Under the pieces are notes generated by a model that searched no databases, was not told where the DNA came from, and saw only the letters and a program-made list of their open reading frames with translations. Below are positions 18,261 through 27,789 of a stretch of DNA of 52,268 nt, in pieces; the first letter of the stretch is position 1, and the number at the start of each line of letters is the position of its first letter. The stretch spans positions 1 to 52,268 of the forward strand of contig CAMBAD010000005.1 of assembly GCA_945864085.1 (NCBI GenBank). Direction: 5' to 3'. A program made the position numbers and the translations under genes. The stretch comes from an uncultured Streptococcus sp. Lineage in GTDB: Bacteria > Bacillota > Bacilli > Lactobacillales > Streptococcaceae.

Positions 18261-18941
18261 TTAGTGCCCTTCCTTGTTCAATTTTTTCTCAAAATACTGA
18301 ATACCCAGCGTCAAAATGCTCGTCATAAGCAAGTAATAAGCTGCCGCAAACAAGAGCGGAGTCAAGGGCAGGTAGGTTGTGGTGGACACAGTGGTTGCTC
18401 CATTCCACAATTCCATCACACCGATGGTAGATAGAAGTGAACTATCCTTGACGATGGTCACAAACTCATTCCCAAGGGCTGGTAAAATATTCTTAATCGC
18501 CTGTGGCATGATAACATAACGCATGGCCTGACGCGGACGAATCCCTAGTGAATAAGCCGCTTCCAACTGCCCCTTCGGCACCGCGTTAATTCCCGCCCGA
18601 ACAGTTTCAGATACATAGGCACCTGAGTTCATCGAAATAATAATAATCCCTGGAATCAGACGCGTCAAATCAACAGATAAAATCCCCAGCTGGAAGGTCG
18701 GTGCCACAATGTGCATCATACCAAAGGCAATCATAATCTGTACCAGCATAGGCGTTCCTCGGAAAACCCAGACATAGATATTGACTAGCCAGACCAAAAG
18801 AGGGTACTTACTCCGCTGACCCAAGGCCAGCAGGACCCCTAAAATACTACCAAACAAAACCGCTAAAAAAGCAATGATAAGGGTAACAATCGCCCCATAA
18901 TTAAAATAAGCCAAATACTTTGGCAAAAAAGAAAAATCCAT
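18261..18941 (-). CDS. Polar amino-acid ABC transporter, permease
   Basis: A 226-residue HisM/GlnP-type inner-membrane permease with about five membrane helices. The segment [20 protein letters not shown] followed by LEAAYSLG is the EAA loop that docks on the ATPase. It does not carry a fused extracellular binding domain, unlike many streptococcal GlnP proteins, so it must use a separate lipoprotein encoded elsewhere. RBS GAGGAG and a full promoter precede it, so it heads a two-gene operon. Confidence 0.92.
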   Translation of the reverse strand: MDFSFLPKYLAYFNYGAIVTLIIAFLAVLFGSILGVLLALGQRSKYPLLVWLVNIYVWVFRGTPMLVQIMIAFGMMHIVAPTFQLGILSVDLTRLIPGIIIISMNSGAYVSETVRAGINAVPKGQLEAAYSLGIRPRQAMRYVIMPQAIKNILPALGNEFVTIVKDSSLLSTIGVMELWNGATTVSTTTYLPLTPLLFAAAYYLLMTSILTLGIQYFEKKLNKEGH

Positions 18942-18971
18942 CTCTTAACTCCTCAATAAAATTCATACCAT

Positions 18972-18999
18972 ATTATACCATTTTTGAATAAATATGCAA
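18972..18999 (-). promoter_or_regulatory. Promoter of the amino-acid ABC operon
   Basis: Minus strand TTGCAT (18999-18994), 16-bp spacer, then TGGTATAAT with the -10 at 18977-18972. It combines a -35-like box and an extended -10. Confidence 0.72.
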
Positions 19000-19215
19000 G
19001 AACATTCCCTTGCCAATCAATAAACATCCAAAACAAGCGGATTCTACCCATTCCCATCCAAGCCAGACAGGGCTGGAATAACAAACAGGCTTCACCAGAA
19101 CTCTCTACTCCGCCACCTACGAGCGATGAAATCAAGAACCCTACCTACTTTTCAGCCAGCAGCCCCCAACATATCCTCGCCCTGGCTTCTGCATTGACAG
19201 AGTATAAATATTCAA
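19000..19215. other. Non-coding gap between the ABC operon and the DUF1797 gene
   Basis: Short frames exist on both strands but none has an RBS, a credible start or recognisable protein character. I see no gene. Confidence 0.4.
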
Positions 19216-19268
19216 AAAGGTGCAGGACGACATCCAAGAAGTGACTCTTTGGTCATCGTCCCACACCC
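19216..19268 (-). terminator. Long hairpin with T-tract, probable terminator of the DUF1797 gene
   Basis: Minus strand GGTGTGGGACGA pairs with TCGTCCTGCACC, with an inner CCAA/TTGG pairing, followed by TTTTT. The GTGGGACGA core recalls the hairpin at 46728-46767, so it may be a dispersed repeat used as a terminator. Confidence 0.65.
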
Positions 19269-19270
19269 TA

Positions 19271-19303
19271 GAACTCAAACAATCGAGTAGAGAATCGTTT
19301 GAG
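19271..19303. repeat. Small palindromic repeat (CAAAC...GTTTG)
   Basis: ACTCAAACAATCGAGTAG followed by AGAATCGTTTGAG can fold as CTCAAACgATTC/GAATCGTTTGAG-like arms. A related copy lies at 23376-23410 (AGTTCAAACAATCCAGTGG followed by AGTGTTTGAA). Confidence 0.55.
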
Positions 19304-19462
19304 ATTGGAGGTCTGACAGTTTGAGGGCACATCTGGCCAGTGCCCGACAAAATAAGCCGAAGAAAGACCCATCAAATCCAGGAAGCCTAGACAGCAATAC
19401 CCATCTTATGACATGCGCAACGACTTCCCAAGCCTGAACCTGCCTCTCTCAGCTAAGCAAGC

Positions 19463-19693
19463 TTAATACAAGAGCTCGTAAATTTCCATAGCAATCAAAT
19501 CAATGCTATCAAACGTGTAGGTTTCACGCGCAGCAACATCACGCAAGGTAAAAACTGAACCGTTCTCTTCATCGTAGTTGTAAGCAACTTCTGCCACAAC
19601 CACACCCTCACGTTCAAAATTCCGCTTCAAAGTACCACCGTCATTGGCCATAGTCTCAAGACGATTGATAATTCTCACTAAATGCGATTCCAT
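19463..19693 (-). CDS. DUF1797 (YkuJ-like) protein
   Basis: A 76-residue protein when started at the ATG at 19693 (MESHLVRIINRLETM), which has AGGAG eight bases upstream; the longer frame to 19732 has no RBS. The C-terminal TYTFDSIDLIAMEIYELLY closely matches the Bacillus YkuJ family, whose function is unknown and which has a small alpha/beta structure. It stands divergent from clpE, with the clpE promoter and CtsR box in the shared 217-bp gap. Confidence 0.85.
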   Translation of the reverse strand: MESHLVRIINRLETMANDGGTLKRNFEREGVVVAEVAYNYDEENGSVFTLRDVAARETYTFDSIDLIAMEIYELLY

Positions 19694-19817
19694 ATTCGTT
19701 CTCCTATTCTTAGTATAGGAATAGTGTACCATAAATTTATCAAAAAGTCTTTATTTTACGTGATTTTCTTCTCACCACCAGCATTTTATTGAAAAGTATT
19801 TCCACCATAGCAGTTTC

Positions 19818-19845
19818 TTGCAATTTCCCTGAATCTTGATATAAT
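19818..19845 (+). promoter_or_regulatory. clpE promoter
   Basis: TTGCAA (19818-19823), 16-bp spacer, TATAAT (19840-19845). The CtsR operator lies just downstream across the expected transcript start. Confidence 0.75.
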
Positions 19846-19854
19846 AAAGCTATA

Positions 19855-19871
19855 ACTGACCTTTTTTGACT
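19855..19871 (-). promoter_or_regulatory. CtsR operator of clpE
   Basis: Read on the minus strand, AGTCAAA-AAA-GGTCAGT fits the CtsR heptad direct repeat RGTCAAA-NAN-RGTCAAA with a mismatch only at the end of the second heptad. It lies 10 bases after the -10 box, so bound CtsR would block initiation until heat or protein stress. Confidence 0.85.
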
Positions 19872-19910
19872 ATTAAACAAGGTCAGACGGATACAGAAAG
19901 AGGTAGAACT

Positions 19911-22142
19911 ATGCTTTGTAAAAACTGTAATATCAATGACGCAACCATCCATCTCTACACAAATCTAAACGGCAAGCAACAGCAGGTTGACCTGTGCCAC
20001 AACTGCTACCAAATCATGAAAACAGACCCCAACAATGCCATTTTGCGCGGCTTAGGTGACCTGACCAATCCTAACAACATGGACCCCTTCAGTGAATTTT
20101 TCAACCATTTGGGAGGATACCCTGGCAATACCCCAGCAGGAAAAAACCGCGACCAAACACCACCGACCCAGTCAGGCAACGGAAACGGAGGAGGAGGCCG
20201 CAACAATCAGCACGGCGGAGGCACCCCGCCAACTCCGCAGCAGCCTAACGGCCTCCTAGAAGAATTTGGAATCAATGTCACAGAGATTGCTCGCCGTGGG
20301 GACATTGACCCTGTCATCGGACGCGATCAAGAAATCACCCGCGTCATCGAAATCCTCAATCGACGCACCAAAAACAATCCTGTCCTAATCGGAGAACCTG
20401 GTGTCGGTAAGACAGCTGTTGTTGAAGGACTGGCACAGAAAATTGTCGACGGAGACGTTCCGCAAAAACTTCAAGGCAAAGAAGTAATCCGTTTGGATGT
20501 CGTAAGCCTGGTCCAAGGCACTGGGATTCGCGGCCAATTTGAAGAACGAATGCAGAAACTGATGGAAGAAATCCGCAACCGCCGCGAAGTGATACTCTTT
20601 ATCGATGAAATCCATGAAATCGTGGGAGCTGGCGCAGCTGGCGACGGCAATATGGACGCAGGCAACATCCTCAAACCTGCCCTAGCCCGCGGCGAGATGC
20701 AGCTGGTCGGCGCCACCACCCTTAATGAATACCGAATCATTGAAAAAGACGCAGCCTTAGAACGTCGCATGCAGCCTGTCAAGGTAGAAGAACCCAGCGT
20801 TGAAGAAACCATCACCATCCTCAAAGGGATTCAAAACAAGTACCAGGACTATCACCATGTCAAATACTCTGAGGCCGCCATTGAAGCAGCCGCAGTCCTT
20901 TCAAACCGCTATATCCAAGACCGATTCCTACCAGACAAGGCCATCGACCTCCTAGATGAAGCAGGTTCTAAGATGAATCTGACCCTTAATTTCATTGATC
21001 CAAAAGAAATCGATCAACGATTGATTGACGCGGAAAATCGCAAGGCCCAAGCCACCCGCGATGAAGACTATGAAAAAGCTGCCTACTTCCGCGACCAGAT
21101 TGCCAAATACAAAGAAATGCAAAAGGCAACCATCAGCGAAGAAGACATTCCGCTCATTACAGAAAAAGAAATCGAGGCCATTATTGAGCAAAAAACCAAT
21201 ATCCCTGTTGGCGACCTAAAAGAGAAGGAGCAATCCCAGCTGATCAACCTTGCTCGCGATCTCAAGGCCCATGTCATCGGACAGGATGAAGCAGTCGACA
21301 AGATAGCCAAAGCCATTCGCCGCAACCGTGTCGGTCTTGGTGCCCCTAATCGCCCAATCGGCAGCTTCCTCTTTGTCGGCCCAACCGGTGTCGGAAAAAC
21401 TGAACTTTCCAAGCAGCTGGCCATCGAACTCTTTGGTTCAGCAGACAGCATGATTCGTTTTGACATGTCTGAATACATGGAAAAACACGCAGTTGCCAAG
21501 CTAGTCGGTGCCCCTCCAGGCTATGTCGGCTACGAAGAAGCTGGACAACTGACTGAAAAAGTCCGCCGCAATCCTTATTCCCTCATCCTTCTGGATGAAG
21601 TTGAAAAAGCCCATCCAGATGTCATGCACATGTTTTTACAAGTTTTGGATGATGGCCGACTGACAGATGGCCAAGGCCGAACTGTCAGCTTTAAGGACAC
21701 CATTATTATCATGACCTCCAATGCTGGAACAGGCAAGGTAGAAGCTAGCGTTGGCTTCGGGGCGGCCATGGAAGGACGAAGCCAGTCTGTCCTTGGTCAA
21801 CTCAGCAATTTCTTCAACCCTGAATTTATGAACCGCTTTGATGGCATTATCGAATTTCAACCGCTCAGTAAGGAAAATCTCTTGCAGATTGTCAGCCTCA
21901 TGCTGCAAGATGTCAATAAGCGCCTAGCAAGCAATGGAATCAGCCTCCATGTAACCGACAAGGTTAAGGAAAAATTGGTTGACCTAGGCTATGACCCTAA
22001 AATGGGAGCCCGTCCACTACGCCGAACCATTCAAGACCAAATCGAAGACGCCATCACAGATTTCTATTTGGAAAATCCGCATGAAAAAGAACTTCGTGCC
22101 ATCATGACCAGCAAAGGTACGATTCAAATCAAAGCAAAATAA
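19911..22142 (+). CDS. clpE: ATP-dependent Clp protease ATP-binding subunit ClpE
   Basis: A 743-residue class I Clp/Hsp100 unfoldase that feeds proteins to ClpP and helps relieve CtsR repression after stress. I use the ATG at 19911 (RBS AGAGGT) because it starts the ClpE zinc finger: Cys3, Cys6, Cys29, Cys32. A flexible Gly/Asn/Pro-rich linker (about 70-112) follows. AAA-1 has Walker A GEPGVGKT at 161-168 and Walker [15 protein letters not shown]-type segment ([20 protein letters not shown]) precedes AAA-2, whose Walker A GPTGVGKT is at 490-497. The CtsR box upstream fits known clpE control. Confidence 0.96.
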   Translation: MLCKNCNINDATIHLYTNLNGKQQQVDLCHNCYQIMKTDPNNAILRGLGDLTNPNNMDPFSEFFNHLGGYPGNTPAGKNRDQTPPTQSGNGNGGGGRNNQHGGGTPPTPQQPNGLLEEFGINVTEIARRGDIDPVIGRDQEITRVIEILNRRTKNNPVLIGEPGVGKTAVVEGLAQKIVDGDVPQKLQGKEVIRLDVVSLVQGTGIRGQFEERMQKLMEEIRNRREVILFIDEIHEIVGAGAAGDGNMDAGNILKPALARGEMQLVGATTLNEYRIIEKDAALERRMQPVKVEEPSVEETITILKGIQNKYQDYHHVKYSEAAIEAAAVLSNRYIQDRFLPDKAIDLLDEAGSKMNLTLNFIDPKEIDQRLIDAENRKAQATRDEDYEKAAYFRDQIAKYKEMQKATISEEDIPLITEKEIEAIIEQKTNIPVGDLKEKEQSQLINLARDLKAHVIGQDEAVDKIAKAIRRNRVGLGAPNRPIGSFLFVGPTGVGKTELSKQLAIELFGSADSMIRFDMSEYMEKHAVAKLVGAPPGYVGYEEAGQLTEKVRRNPYSLILLDEVEKAHPDVMHMFLQVLDDGRLTDGQGRTVSFKDTIIIMTSNAGTGKVEASVGFGAAMEGRSQSVLGQLSNFFNPEFMNRFDGIIEFQPLSKENLLQIVSLMLQDVNKRLASNGISLHVTDKVKEKLVDLGYDPKMGARPLRRTIQDQIEDAITDFYLENPHEKELRAIMTSKGTIQIKAK

Positions 22143-22230
22143 GAGGGACCGCTCAGTTTTTGTGTCAACGGTCTGTCTGGAGAAAGACTGTTTTAGCTCA
22201 AAGTTGGATTCAAGCCCAGCGCCACTTCTC

Positions 22231-22269
22231 AGAGTTCGTGTCAACATATCAGCGCAGTGGTTGATTGGC
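22231..22269 (+). repeat. 39-bp dispersed repeat, copy A
   Basis: Ungapped match (31 of 39 bases by eye) to the reverse complement of 46817-46855; the last 17 bases are identical. It lies in the clpE 3' untranslated region. No coding function seen. Confidence 0.6.
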
Positions 22270-22283
22270 TTTAACAGTTCGGT

Positions 22284-22324
22284 GGAGCGAAACAGTTCAG
22301 AAATCTGTTTCAGCTCCCTTTTTT
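22284..22324 (+). terminator. clpE terminator
   Basis: GGAGCGAAACAG pairs with CTGTTTCAGCTCC (one bulge), followed by CTTTTTT. It is 140 bp beyond the clpE stop. Confidence 0.85.
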
Positions 22325-22377
22325 CATACAATTAGCATACTATTTAGACAAGAAGAGAAGAAAATTTTAAACTGAAA

Positions 22378-22386
22378 TGGTATAAT
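22378..22386 (+). promoter_or_regulatory. Extended -10 promoter of the NUDIX gene
   Basis: TGGTATAAT about 33 bp before the ATG at 22420. Confidence 0.6.
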
Positions 22387-22419
22387 AAATAAAAACTGAG
22401 ATTGAAACAGGAGAAAACC

Positions 22420-22878
22420 ATGTCAAATGCTGTATTTGGTGAGAAAAAAGCCGGTGTGACCTATAAGAACCGCTATGGAGTATATGCTGTCATCCCTGAT
22501 GAATCCCTGACAAAAATTATACTTGTTCAGGCACCCAACGGCGCCTGGTTTTTACCTGGCGGAGAGATTGAGGAAGGGGAAAACCACCTCATCGCCCTCG
22601 AACGCGAACTCTTGGAAGAACTAGGTTTTACAGCCCAAATTGGGGACTATTATGGCCAGGCGGACGAATATTTCTACTCTAGTCACCGAGATACTTATTT
22701 TTACAACCCTGCCTACATCTATCAGGTCACCAGCTACCACCAAGTTGGACTTCCCCTTGAGGATTTCAATCACATTGCTTGGTTCCCCATTGAAGAAGCC
22801 ATTGCCCAACTCAAACGCGGCAGTCATAAATGGGGCATTGAACAGTGGAAAAATCAGGTAAAAACTGTAAAAGACTAG
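22420..22878 (+). CDS. NUDIX hydrolase
   Basis: A 152-residue NUDIX-fold protein starting at the ATG at 22420 (AGGAG six bases upstream; a TTG 18 bases earlier overlaps the RBS and is unlikely). The Nudix box is GGEIEEGENHLIALERELLE followed by ELGF, fitting GX5EX7REUXEEXGU. Such enzymes cleave nucleoside diphosphates linked to another group; the Tyr-rich segment DEYFYSSHRDTYFYNPAYIY probably shapes the substrate pocket, which cannot be named. It forms a two-gene operon with the DUF1827 gene. Confidence 0.88.
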   Translation: MSNAVFGEKKAGVTYKNRYGVYAVIPDESLTKIILVQAPNGAWFLPGGEIEEGENHLIALERELLEELGFTAQIGDYYGQADEYFYSSHRDTYFYNPAYIYQVTSYHQVGLPLEDFNHIAWFPIEEAIAQLKRGSHKWGIEQWKNQVKTVKD

Positions 22879-22932
22879 CAAAATGCGCCTAAGAATGCTA
22901 TAATGAAGCCAAAGAAATAGAGGAGGTCCCGC

Positions 22933-23241
22933 ATGAAAATTATCAATACGACGAATAGCCACTCCCAACTTGTCCAAAACCAGTTGGCTAACACCGACGC
23001 CTTCCTAGTAGAAACCTACTCTGCAGGAAATACAGATGTGATCTTCACCCAAGCACCTCGCCACTACGAGCTTCTCATTAGCAACAAATACCGAGCTGTG
23101 CAACCGAATGAAATCAAAAAAATCCGCGACTTCTTCTTACATCGCAAGATTGACGAGCGTACAATCAATCCTGCTGCTATCCAAACCATACATACGGACC
23201 GCCTGATTGAGATGTCCATCCCTATTATCACCGATAATTAA
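22933..23241 (+). CDS. DUF1827-family protein
   Basis: A 102-residue protein starting MKIINTTNSHSQLVQNQL and matching the small DUF1827 family restricted to streptococci and relatives; no function is assigned. It has a strong RBS (GAGGAGG) and follows the NUDIX gene by 54 bp, ending in a strong terminator. No signal peptide or membrane segment. The close link to a NUDIX gene suggests a shared role, which is inference. Confidence 0.82.
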   Translation: MKIINTTNSHSQLVQNQLANTDAFLVETYSAGNTDVIFTQAPRHYELLISNKYRAVQPNEIKKIRDFFLHRKIDERTINPAAIQTIHTDRLIEMSIPIITDN

Positions 23242-23288
23242 AAAGAATGAAGCAGAGCCCTAAGACAGGGGTTCTGCTTCATTCTTTT
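23241..23288. terminator. Terminator of the NUDIX-DUF1827 operon
   Basis: AAAAGAATGAAGCAGA pairs with TCTGCTTCATTCTTTT, with CCCT/AGGG at the tip. The left arm starts at the last base of the DUF1827 stop codon. It is symmetric enough to work on both strands. Confidence 0.9.
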
Positions 23289-23321
23289 ATTATTATAGTC
23301 ATTTGAATTATAGTCTTTTAG

Positions 23322-23545
23322 TTTACTTTTAGTACTAGGCAACGAGCTGCAGGCAGTACTGGAGTACGGCAAAGCGAGTTCAAACAATCCAGTGGAGTGT
23401 TTGAAGTTGGAAATAAGGAAACGGAGTTTCCTCTTGCGTCGAAGTAATAAAAGAAAAACTAAACGGCTATATCTTTGATACATCGTCACTTTCGACTTGC
23501 CGTACTCTAGTACAGTCTGCGCCTCAGTTCCTTGTCTGAAAGCTA
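23322..23545. repeat. Palindrome-rich repeat cluster upstream of the NUDIX terminator
   Basis: Two copies of a unit with core GTACT(G/A)GAGTACGGCAA lie in inverted orientation at 23346-23378 and 23489-23522. Each core is itself palindromic (AGTACT-GGAGTAC). Between them sits a CAAAC/GTTTG palindrome (23376-23410) related to 19271-19303. Short frames here are not genes. The layout resembles the small interspersed elements (BOX/RUP type) of streptococci, but I cannot assign a named family. Confidence 0.6.
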
Positions 23546-23615
23546 ATTCATTCGACTATACTTCGAGCCATAACAAGATAGGAGAGGCTGGGCATAGGGC
23601 GCTTACTCTTTTGAA

Positions 23616-26405
23616 TTACCCCTCAAATCCCTCGGCAACTGCTTGGGCAAAGTTTTCTTCGACTACGCTGGCACAATGGTCACAGATGGTCGCGCCGTAG
23701 CTTCGTTCTACAACACTGGTATCAATGCGGCGGCAACGGTCGCAGACTTGGCCTGCTGCACGTTCTACGGTGAAGGCAACTTCATCCACTACGACAGCTG
23801 CTGCTGGAGCAGGTTCTGTTGTCACAGTCAAATTAGAAACAATCAAAAGCTGGGCAAGGTCTGTATTCAAGCCTTCCAAGAAGGACTTGGTTTCTGCTGA
23901 AACATAGGCTGTCAGATGAGCTTCCAGTGATTTACCAATCACTTTGGCATTACGCGCTTCTTCCAAGGCTTTCTGCGCTTGGGTACGGAAGGTCATAAAG
24001 TTTTCCCAGTCTGCCAACAGCTGCGCTTCATTAGCAAAGGTTTCCACCTCTGGCATTTCCGCTAATTGGACAAACTCTTCTGCTTCATGTTCCAGATAGG
24101 ACCAGATTTCCTCTGCTGTATGTGGCATAATCGGGGTCAAGAGTTTGGTAATCTTGACCAAGATGTCATAGAAGACTGTCTGCATCTGACGGCGAGAAAG
24201 GGACTTCGCTCCATCAATATAAACGACATCTTTGGCAAAATCCAAGTAGAAGGCTGACAAATCAAGAGTGACAAAGTTCACAACGGACTTGTAGATCGCC
24301 ATGAAGTCGTAGGTATCATAGGCGCTACGAATTTGAGCAACCAATTTGTTGAATTTCACCAAGAGGTACTGGTCAACCGTGCGCAGTTGGTCGTAGGCTA
24401 CCGCGTCGCTTGCTGGATTGAAATCAGAAGTGTTTGCAATCAAGAAACGAAGGGTGTTACGGATTTTACGGTAGGTTTCAGAAACCTGTCCAAGAATGTC
24501 CATAGACACACGCACGTCGTTTGAGGTATCAACAGAAGTCACCCACAAACGCAAGATTTCTGCACCATATTGCTTGGCAACATCATTTGGAACAATAGTA
24601 TTGCCCAGGGATTTCGACATCTTCATGCCCTTACCATCCAAGACAAAGCCTTGTGACAAGACCGCTTTGTACGGCGCATGACCATTAACTGCCACAGAGG
24701 TAATCAAGGAAGAGTTGAACCAGCCGCGGTATTGGTCAGAGCCTTCTAGGTAGAGGTCTGCTGGGTAGGCAAGATTTTCTCGGGCATTCATGACACCGTT
24801 CCAAGATGAACCAGAGTCAAACCATACGTCCATGATGTCTGTCTCTTTTGTAAACTCACCATTTGGTGAACCTGGATGAGTGAAGCCAGCAGGCAAAAGG
24901 TCTTTGGCTTCTGATTTCCACCAGATAATAGAACCATGTTCCTCAAAGAGAGCTGCTACGTGGTCCGTTACTTCCTTGGTCATGATGGCTGTACCATCTT
25001 CCGCATAGAAGATTGGCAGAGGCACACCCCATGCACGCTGACGAGAGATGACCCAGTCACCGCGGTCACGGATCATGTTGTAAAGACGGGTTTTACCCCA
25101 AGCAGGAATAAAGGTCGTTGCTTCGATTTGGTCCAAGATTTCCTGACGGAACTTAGAAACAGATGCAAACCACTGCGGCACCGCACGCCAGATGATTGGC
25201 TTCTTGGTTCTCCAGTCAAATGGATAAGAGTGATTGATGACTTCGCTAGCAAGAAGCAAGTCGCCTAATTTTTCCTTAACAGTCGGCACAACCTTATCAT
25301 AAAATTGCCCTTCAAAATCAGGCCCCGCAGCTTCGTTCATCAAACCGCGTTCGTTGACGGTTACCGCAACTTCCAAACCATATTTGACACCTACATTGTA
25401 GTCGTCCTCACCAAAACCTGGTGCCGTATGGACGATACCTGTACCTGAATCCGTTGTGACATGATCACCCAAGATGACCAATTCATCCACCTCTGTGTCC
25501 CAAGGGTGCTCTGTTACGATGTATTCAAATTCTGAACCCTTGTGTTTTGAAAGGACTTCAAAGGTTTCCCAACCGAATTTAGCTGCTAAGGTATCAACCA
25601 AGGCTTCTGCCAAAACATATTTACGGTCTGAGCCAGAAGGCTGCACGAGAAGGTAGTCAATGTCTGCTCCCATGGTCAAACCACGAGAAGCTGTTACCGT
25701 AAACGGAGTTGTTGTCCAGACAACAATGTAGCTATCTGTGTCCAATACTCCCTTGCCATCCTTGACCTTGTTGGCGTAGTAGAGCGAGGTTGAGTCAATG
25801 TCATGGTATTCGATTTCTGCTTCTGCAAGAGCTGATTCAGATGACCAAGACCAATAAACAGGCTTAGCTCCGCGGTAGATATAGCCCTTGTCTGCCATAG
25901 CACCGAAGACACGGATTTGCGCCGCTTCATAGTCCTTTGTCAGGGTAATGTAAGGATTTTCCCAATCCGCAGAAATCCCCAAACGCTTAAAGTCCGTACG
26001 CTGCTTATCTACCTGACTGAGAGCGTAGTCACGACACATTTCAAGGTAGGCAACCAAGTCCATTTCCTTGCGCTTCACACCCTGCTTAGCCAAGACTTGC
26101 TCGATTGGAAGACCGTGCGTGTCCCACCCCGGTACAAAAGGCGCACGGAAGCCCATCATAGATTTTGAACGAACGATAATATCCTTAGAAATCTTATTCA
26201 AAGCATGTCCAACGTGGATATTTCCATTCGCATACGGAGGGCCATCATGCAAATGGAAGGCAGGTTTGCCTGCATTTAACTCCTGACGCTTTTGGTAAAG
26301 CTGCGCCTCCTCCCAAGCTGCCTGCCATTGAGGCTCCTTGTTTGGAAGACCTGCACGCATAGGAAAAGCTGTTTGCCCCAAATTGAGGGTTTCTTTTAAT
26401 TTCAT
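23616..26405 (-). CDS. ileS: Isoleucine-tRNA ligase
   Basis: A 929-residue class Ia synthetase. I choose the second ATG (26405) because AAGGAG is correctly spaced and [19 protein letters not shown] matches the family start. The HIGH-type motif is [10 protein letters not shown], the KMSKS loop is [10 protein letters not shown], and the C-terminus has the zinc-binding CDRCRR...CDHC used for tRNA contact. It follows a GNAT gene by 10 bp, and both are downstream of an isoleucine T-box, so expression should rise when tRNA-Ile is uncharged. Confidence 0.97.
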   Translation of the reverse strand: MKLKETLNLGQTAFPMRAGLPNKEPQWQAAWEEAQLYQKRQELNAGKPAFHLHDGPPYANGNIHVGHALNKISKDIIVRSKSMMGFRAPFVPGWDTHGLPIEQVLAKQGVKRKEMDLVAYLEMCRDYALSQVDKQRTDFKRLGISADWENPYITLTKDYEAAQIRVFGAMADKGYIYRGAKPVYWSWSSESALAEAEIEYHDIDSTSLYYANKVKDGKGVLDTDSYIVVWTTTPFTVTASRGLTMGADIDYLLVQPSGSDRKYVLAEALVDTLAAKFGWETFEVLSKHKGSEFEYIVTEHPWDTEVDELVILGDHVTTDSGTGIVHTAPGFGEDDYNVGVKYGLEVAVTVNERGLMNEAAGPDFEGQFYDKVVPTVKEKLGDLLLASEVINHSYPFDWRTKKPIIWRAVPQWFASVSKFRQEILDQIEATTFIPAWGKTRLYNMIRDRGDWVISRQRAWGVPLPIFYAEDGTAIMTKEVTDHVAALFEEHGSIIWWKSEAKDLLPAGFTHPGSPNGEFTKETDIMDVWFDSGSSWNGVMNARENLAYPADLYLEGSDQYRGWFNSSLITSVAVNGHAPYKAVLSQGFVLDGKGMKMSKSLGNTIVPNDVAKQYGAEILRLWVTSVDTSNDVRVSMDILGQVSETYRKIRNTLRFLIANTSDFNPASDAVAYDQLRTVDQYLLVKFNKLVAQIRSAYDTYDFMAIYKSVVNFVTLDLSAFYLDFAKDVVYIDGAKSLSRRQMQTVFYDILVKITKLLTPIMPHTAEEIWSYLEHEAEEFVQLAEMPEVETFANEAQLLADWENFMTFRTQAQKALEEARNAKVIGKSLEAHLTAYVSAETKSFLEGLNTDLAQLLIVSNLTVTTEPAPAAAVVVDEVAFTVERAAGQVCDRCRRIDTSVVERSYGATICDHCASVVEENFAQAVAEGFEG

Positions 26406-26415
26406 CATAACTCCT

Positions 26416-26859
26416 TTAGTTTAATTTCAACATCATTTTTACTTCTTGAGCCATCAATCCCTGAGATTGAAAACCAAGTTTTTCTAATATGTAACGCATT
26501 TTATGATTGCCGATGACATAGCTAGCCACCACTTGCTGACAGGCTGAATCGGACTGGGCTAGCTCAATAAGACAGCGGAGAGCTTCTTTGCCATAGCCCC
26601 TATTTTGAAATCTCCTATCAATCAAGAGCCGCCAAATCAAATAGGTTTGACGGTCCTCCTCGATAGAGACCAATAAAAATCCAACAACTTCAGACCCTGT
26701 GATAACAGCATAGGGAATAACCCTTCCCGTATCCCGATACAGCCAAGCCTGAGCCAAAGAATACTCCACCGAAGCAACCCGCCGTTGATCTTCATAGGCA
26801 ATCTGGACTTGCATTACCGCTTCAAAATTATCTTTATCAACCAGTTCTAATCGTATCAT
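26416..26859 (-). CDS. GNAT-family N-acetyltransferase in the ileS T-box operon
   Basis: About 147 residues from the ATG at 26859 ([18 protein letters not shown]). The acetyl-CoA motif reads [20 protein letters not shown], preceded by [20 protein letters not shown]; the [14 protein letters not shown] end is typical of the fold. The gene lies between the T-box terminator and ileS, so it must be co-controlled by isoleucyl-tRNA charging. The only purine-rich site upstream (GGGAG) is inside the 3' arm of the T-box terminator stem, so initiation may also depend on antitermination. Substrate unknown. A longer frame to 26907 runs through the T-box and is not likely real. Confidence 0.8.
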   Translation of the reverse strand: MIRLELVDKDNFEAVMQVQIAYEDQRRVASVEYSLAQAWLYRDTGRVIPYAVITGSEVVGFLLVSIEEDRQTYLIWRLLIDRRFQNRGYGKEALRCLIELAQSDSACQQVVASYVIGNHKMRYILEKLGFQSQGLMAQEVKMMLKLN

Positions 26860-26865
26860 AACATC

Positions 26866-27080
26866 AAAAAAACTCCCGCCAATAAGGACGAAAGTTCGTG
26901 GTACCACCTTAGTTCAGACAGGGTTTCCCCTATCCCTCAGCATTCGTAACGTGAACAGACGTCTTTCCTTACTAACCATTTTCAGGAAAAATCCAGTGAA
27001 AGGATCGTTTTATAGAAAGGGAATGCAGGTCTTCCACCATCACCTACTCGCTATAACTATTTCTATAAACCTGTTTTCAC
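26866..27080 (-). promoter_or_regulatory. Isoleucine T-box leader (ileS)
   Basis: On the minus strand a complete T-box is visible. The base of Stem I pairs GTGAAA (27080-27075) with TTTCAC, a second helix pairs TTTATAGAAA with TTTCTATAAA, and the specifier codon ATC (Ile) is at 27005-27003. The distal Stem I motif is GCGAGTAGGTGATGGTGGAA. The T-box core AAGGTGGTACCACG is at about 26911-26898 and the terminator stem ends in TTTTTTT at 26872-26866. The first base coincides with the last base of the divIVA stop, so transcripts come from the divIVA side; a poor TTGACA/TATATT pair (27154-27128) lies inside divIVA. Confidence 0.93.
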
Positions 27081-27781
27081 TATTGATTCTCTTCAATTTG
27101 TGCTGAAACACTGTCAGCTTCATCACCAATATAGGCTGCCGCTTGACGTGTCAACTCCGCAATCTCCTCAGCCGATAGCTGGCGTGTATAATCCAAACTA
27201 TCTTCTTCTACATGAAGTTCTTCATCCAAGGCTTTTACGAGGACCTCACGGAAGGCTTCATCACTCGTTTGAATGTAAGAAGCCGTTGGACGCAGGATTT
27301 CTTCCCACTCTGGCGAATTGACCAGAGAAAGCTGGCTTTCAATCGTTGATTTTAAGCGCTGATGGAAGACCCTAGTCTTGTTTTTCAACTCCTCTGTCTC
27401 AACAACAACCTTTTTAGCATTGTCTGTCGCATGGCGCAAGATACCATTTGCCTTCTCTTTCGCTTCATTCAAGAGATTAGTCGCATCATAATCCGCTTGC
27501 TTGATAATATTAGCTGCCTGATCTTCTGCTGCATACTTGACCTTCTCAGCTGTGTCCTGAGCCAGCAAAACAGACTTGCTAAGCGATTCCTTCATCTCAT
27601 CAAAATAGGCCAAGCGTTCGCGTAAATTCTTTAATTCCAATTCTTGCTCATGGTTTTTACGGAACAAATCTTCATAATCGCGGGTGACAATATCCAAGAA
27701 ATCATCTACTTCATCTGGGTCATAACCACGAAATTTAGTTGCAAATGTCTTATCTTTTAATTCAAGTGTTGTAAGTGCCAT
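27080..27781 (-). CDS. divIVA: Cell division protein DivIVA
   Basis: A 233-residue coiled-coil protein that senses negative membrane curvature at septum and poles. The N-terminal lipid-binding motif is MALTTLELKDKTFATKFRGY followed by DPDEVDDFLDIV, with the tip Phe and Arg conserved. Coiled coils occupy about residues 30-150, followed by a short C-terminal helical part and a disordered acidic tail. It ends the division cluster, next to ylmH. In streptococci DivIVA is phosphorylated by StkP and links septal to peripheral wall growth. Confidence 0.95.
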   Translation of the reverse strand: MALTTLELKDKTFATKFRGYDPDEVDDFLDIVTRDYEDLFRKNHEQELELKNLRERLAYFDEMKESLSKSVLLAQDTAEKVKYAAEDQAANIIKQADYDATNLLNEAKEKANGILRHATDNAKKVVVETEELKNKTRVFHQRLKSTIESQLSLVNSPEWEEILRPTASYIQTSDEAFREVLVKALDEELHVEEDSLDYTRQLSAEEIAELTRQAAAYIGDEADSVSAQIEENQ

Positions 27782-27789
27782 ACTTCCCC

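Noticed and set aside
19141..19350. 69-codon minus-strand frame in the gap before the DUF1797 gene
   Set aside because: Covers the hairpin terminator and a palindrome; no RBS; composition (many W, S, C) not protein-like.
23238..23489. 83-codon minus-strand frame near the NUDIX operon end
   Set aside because: It runs through the terminator and the palindromic repeats, with no RBS or protein-like pattern.
26860..26907. N-terminal extension of the T-box-linked GNAT gene
   Set aside because: These codons would lie in the T-box core and terminator; the family start is at 26859.
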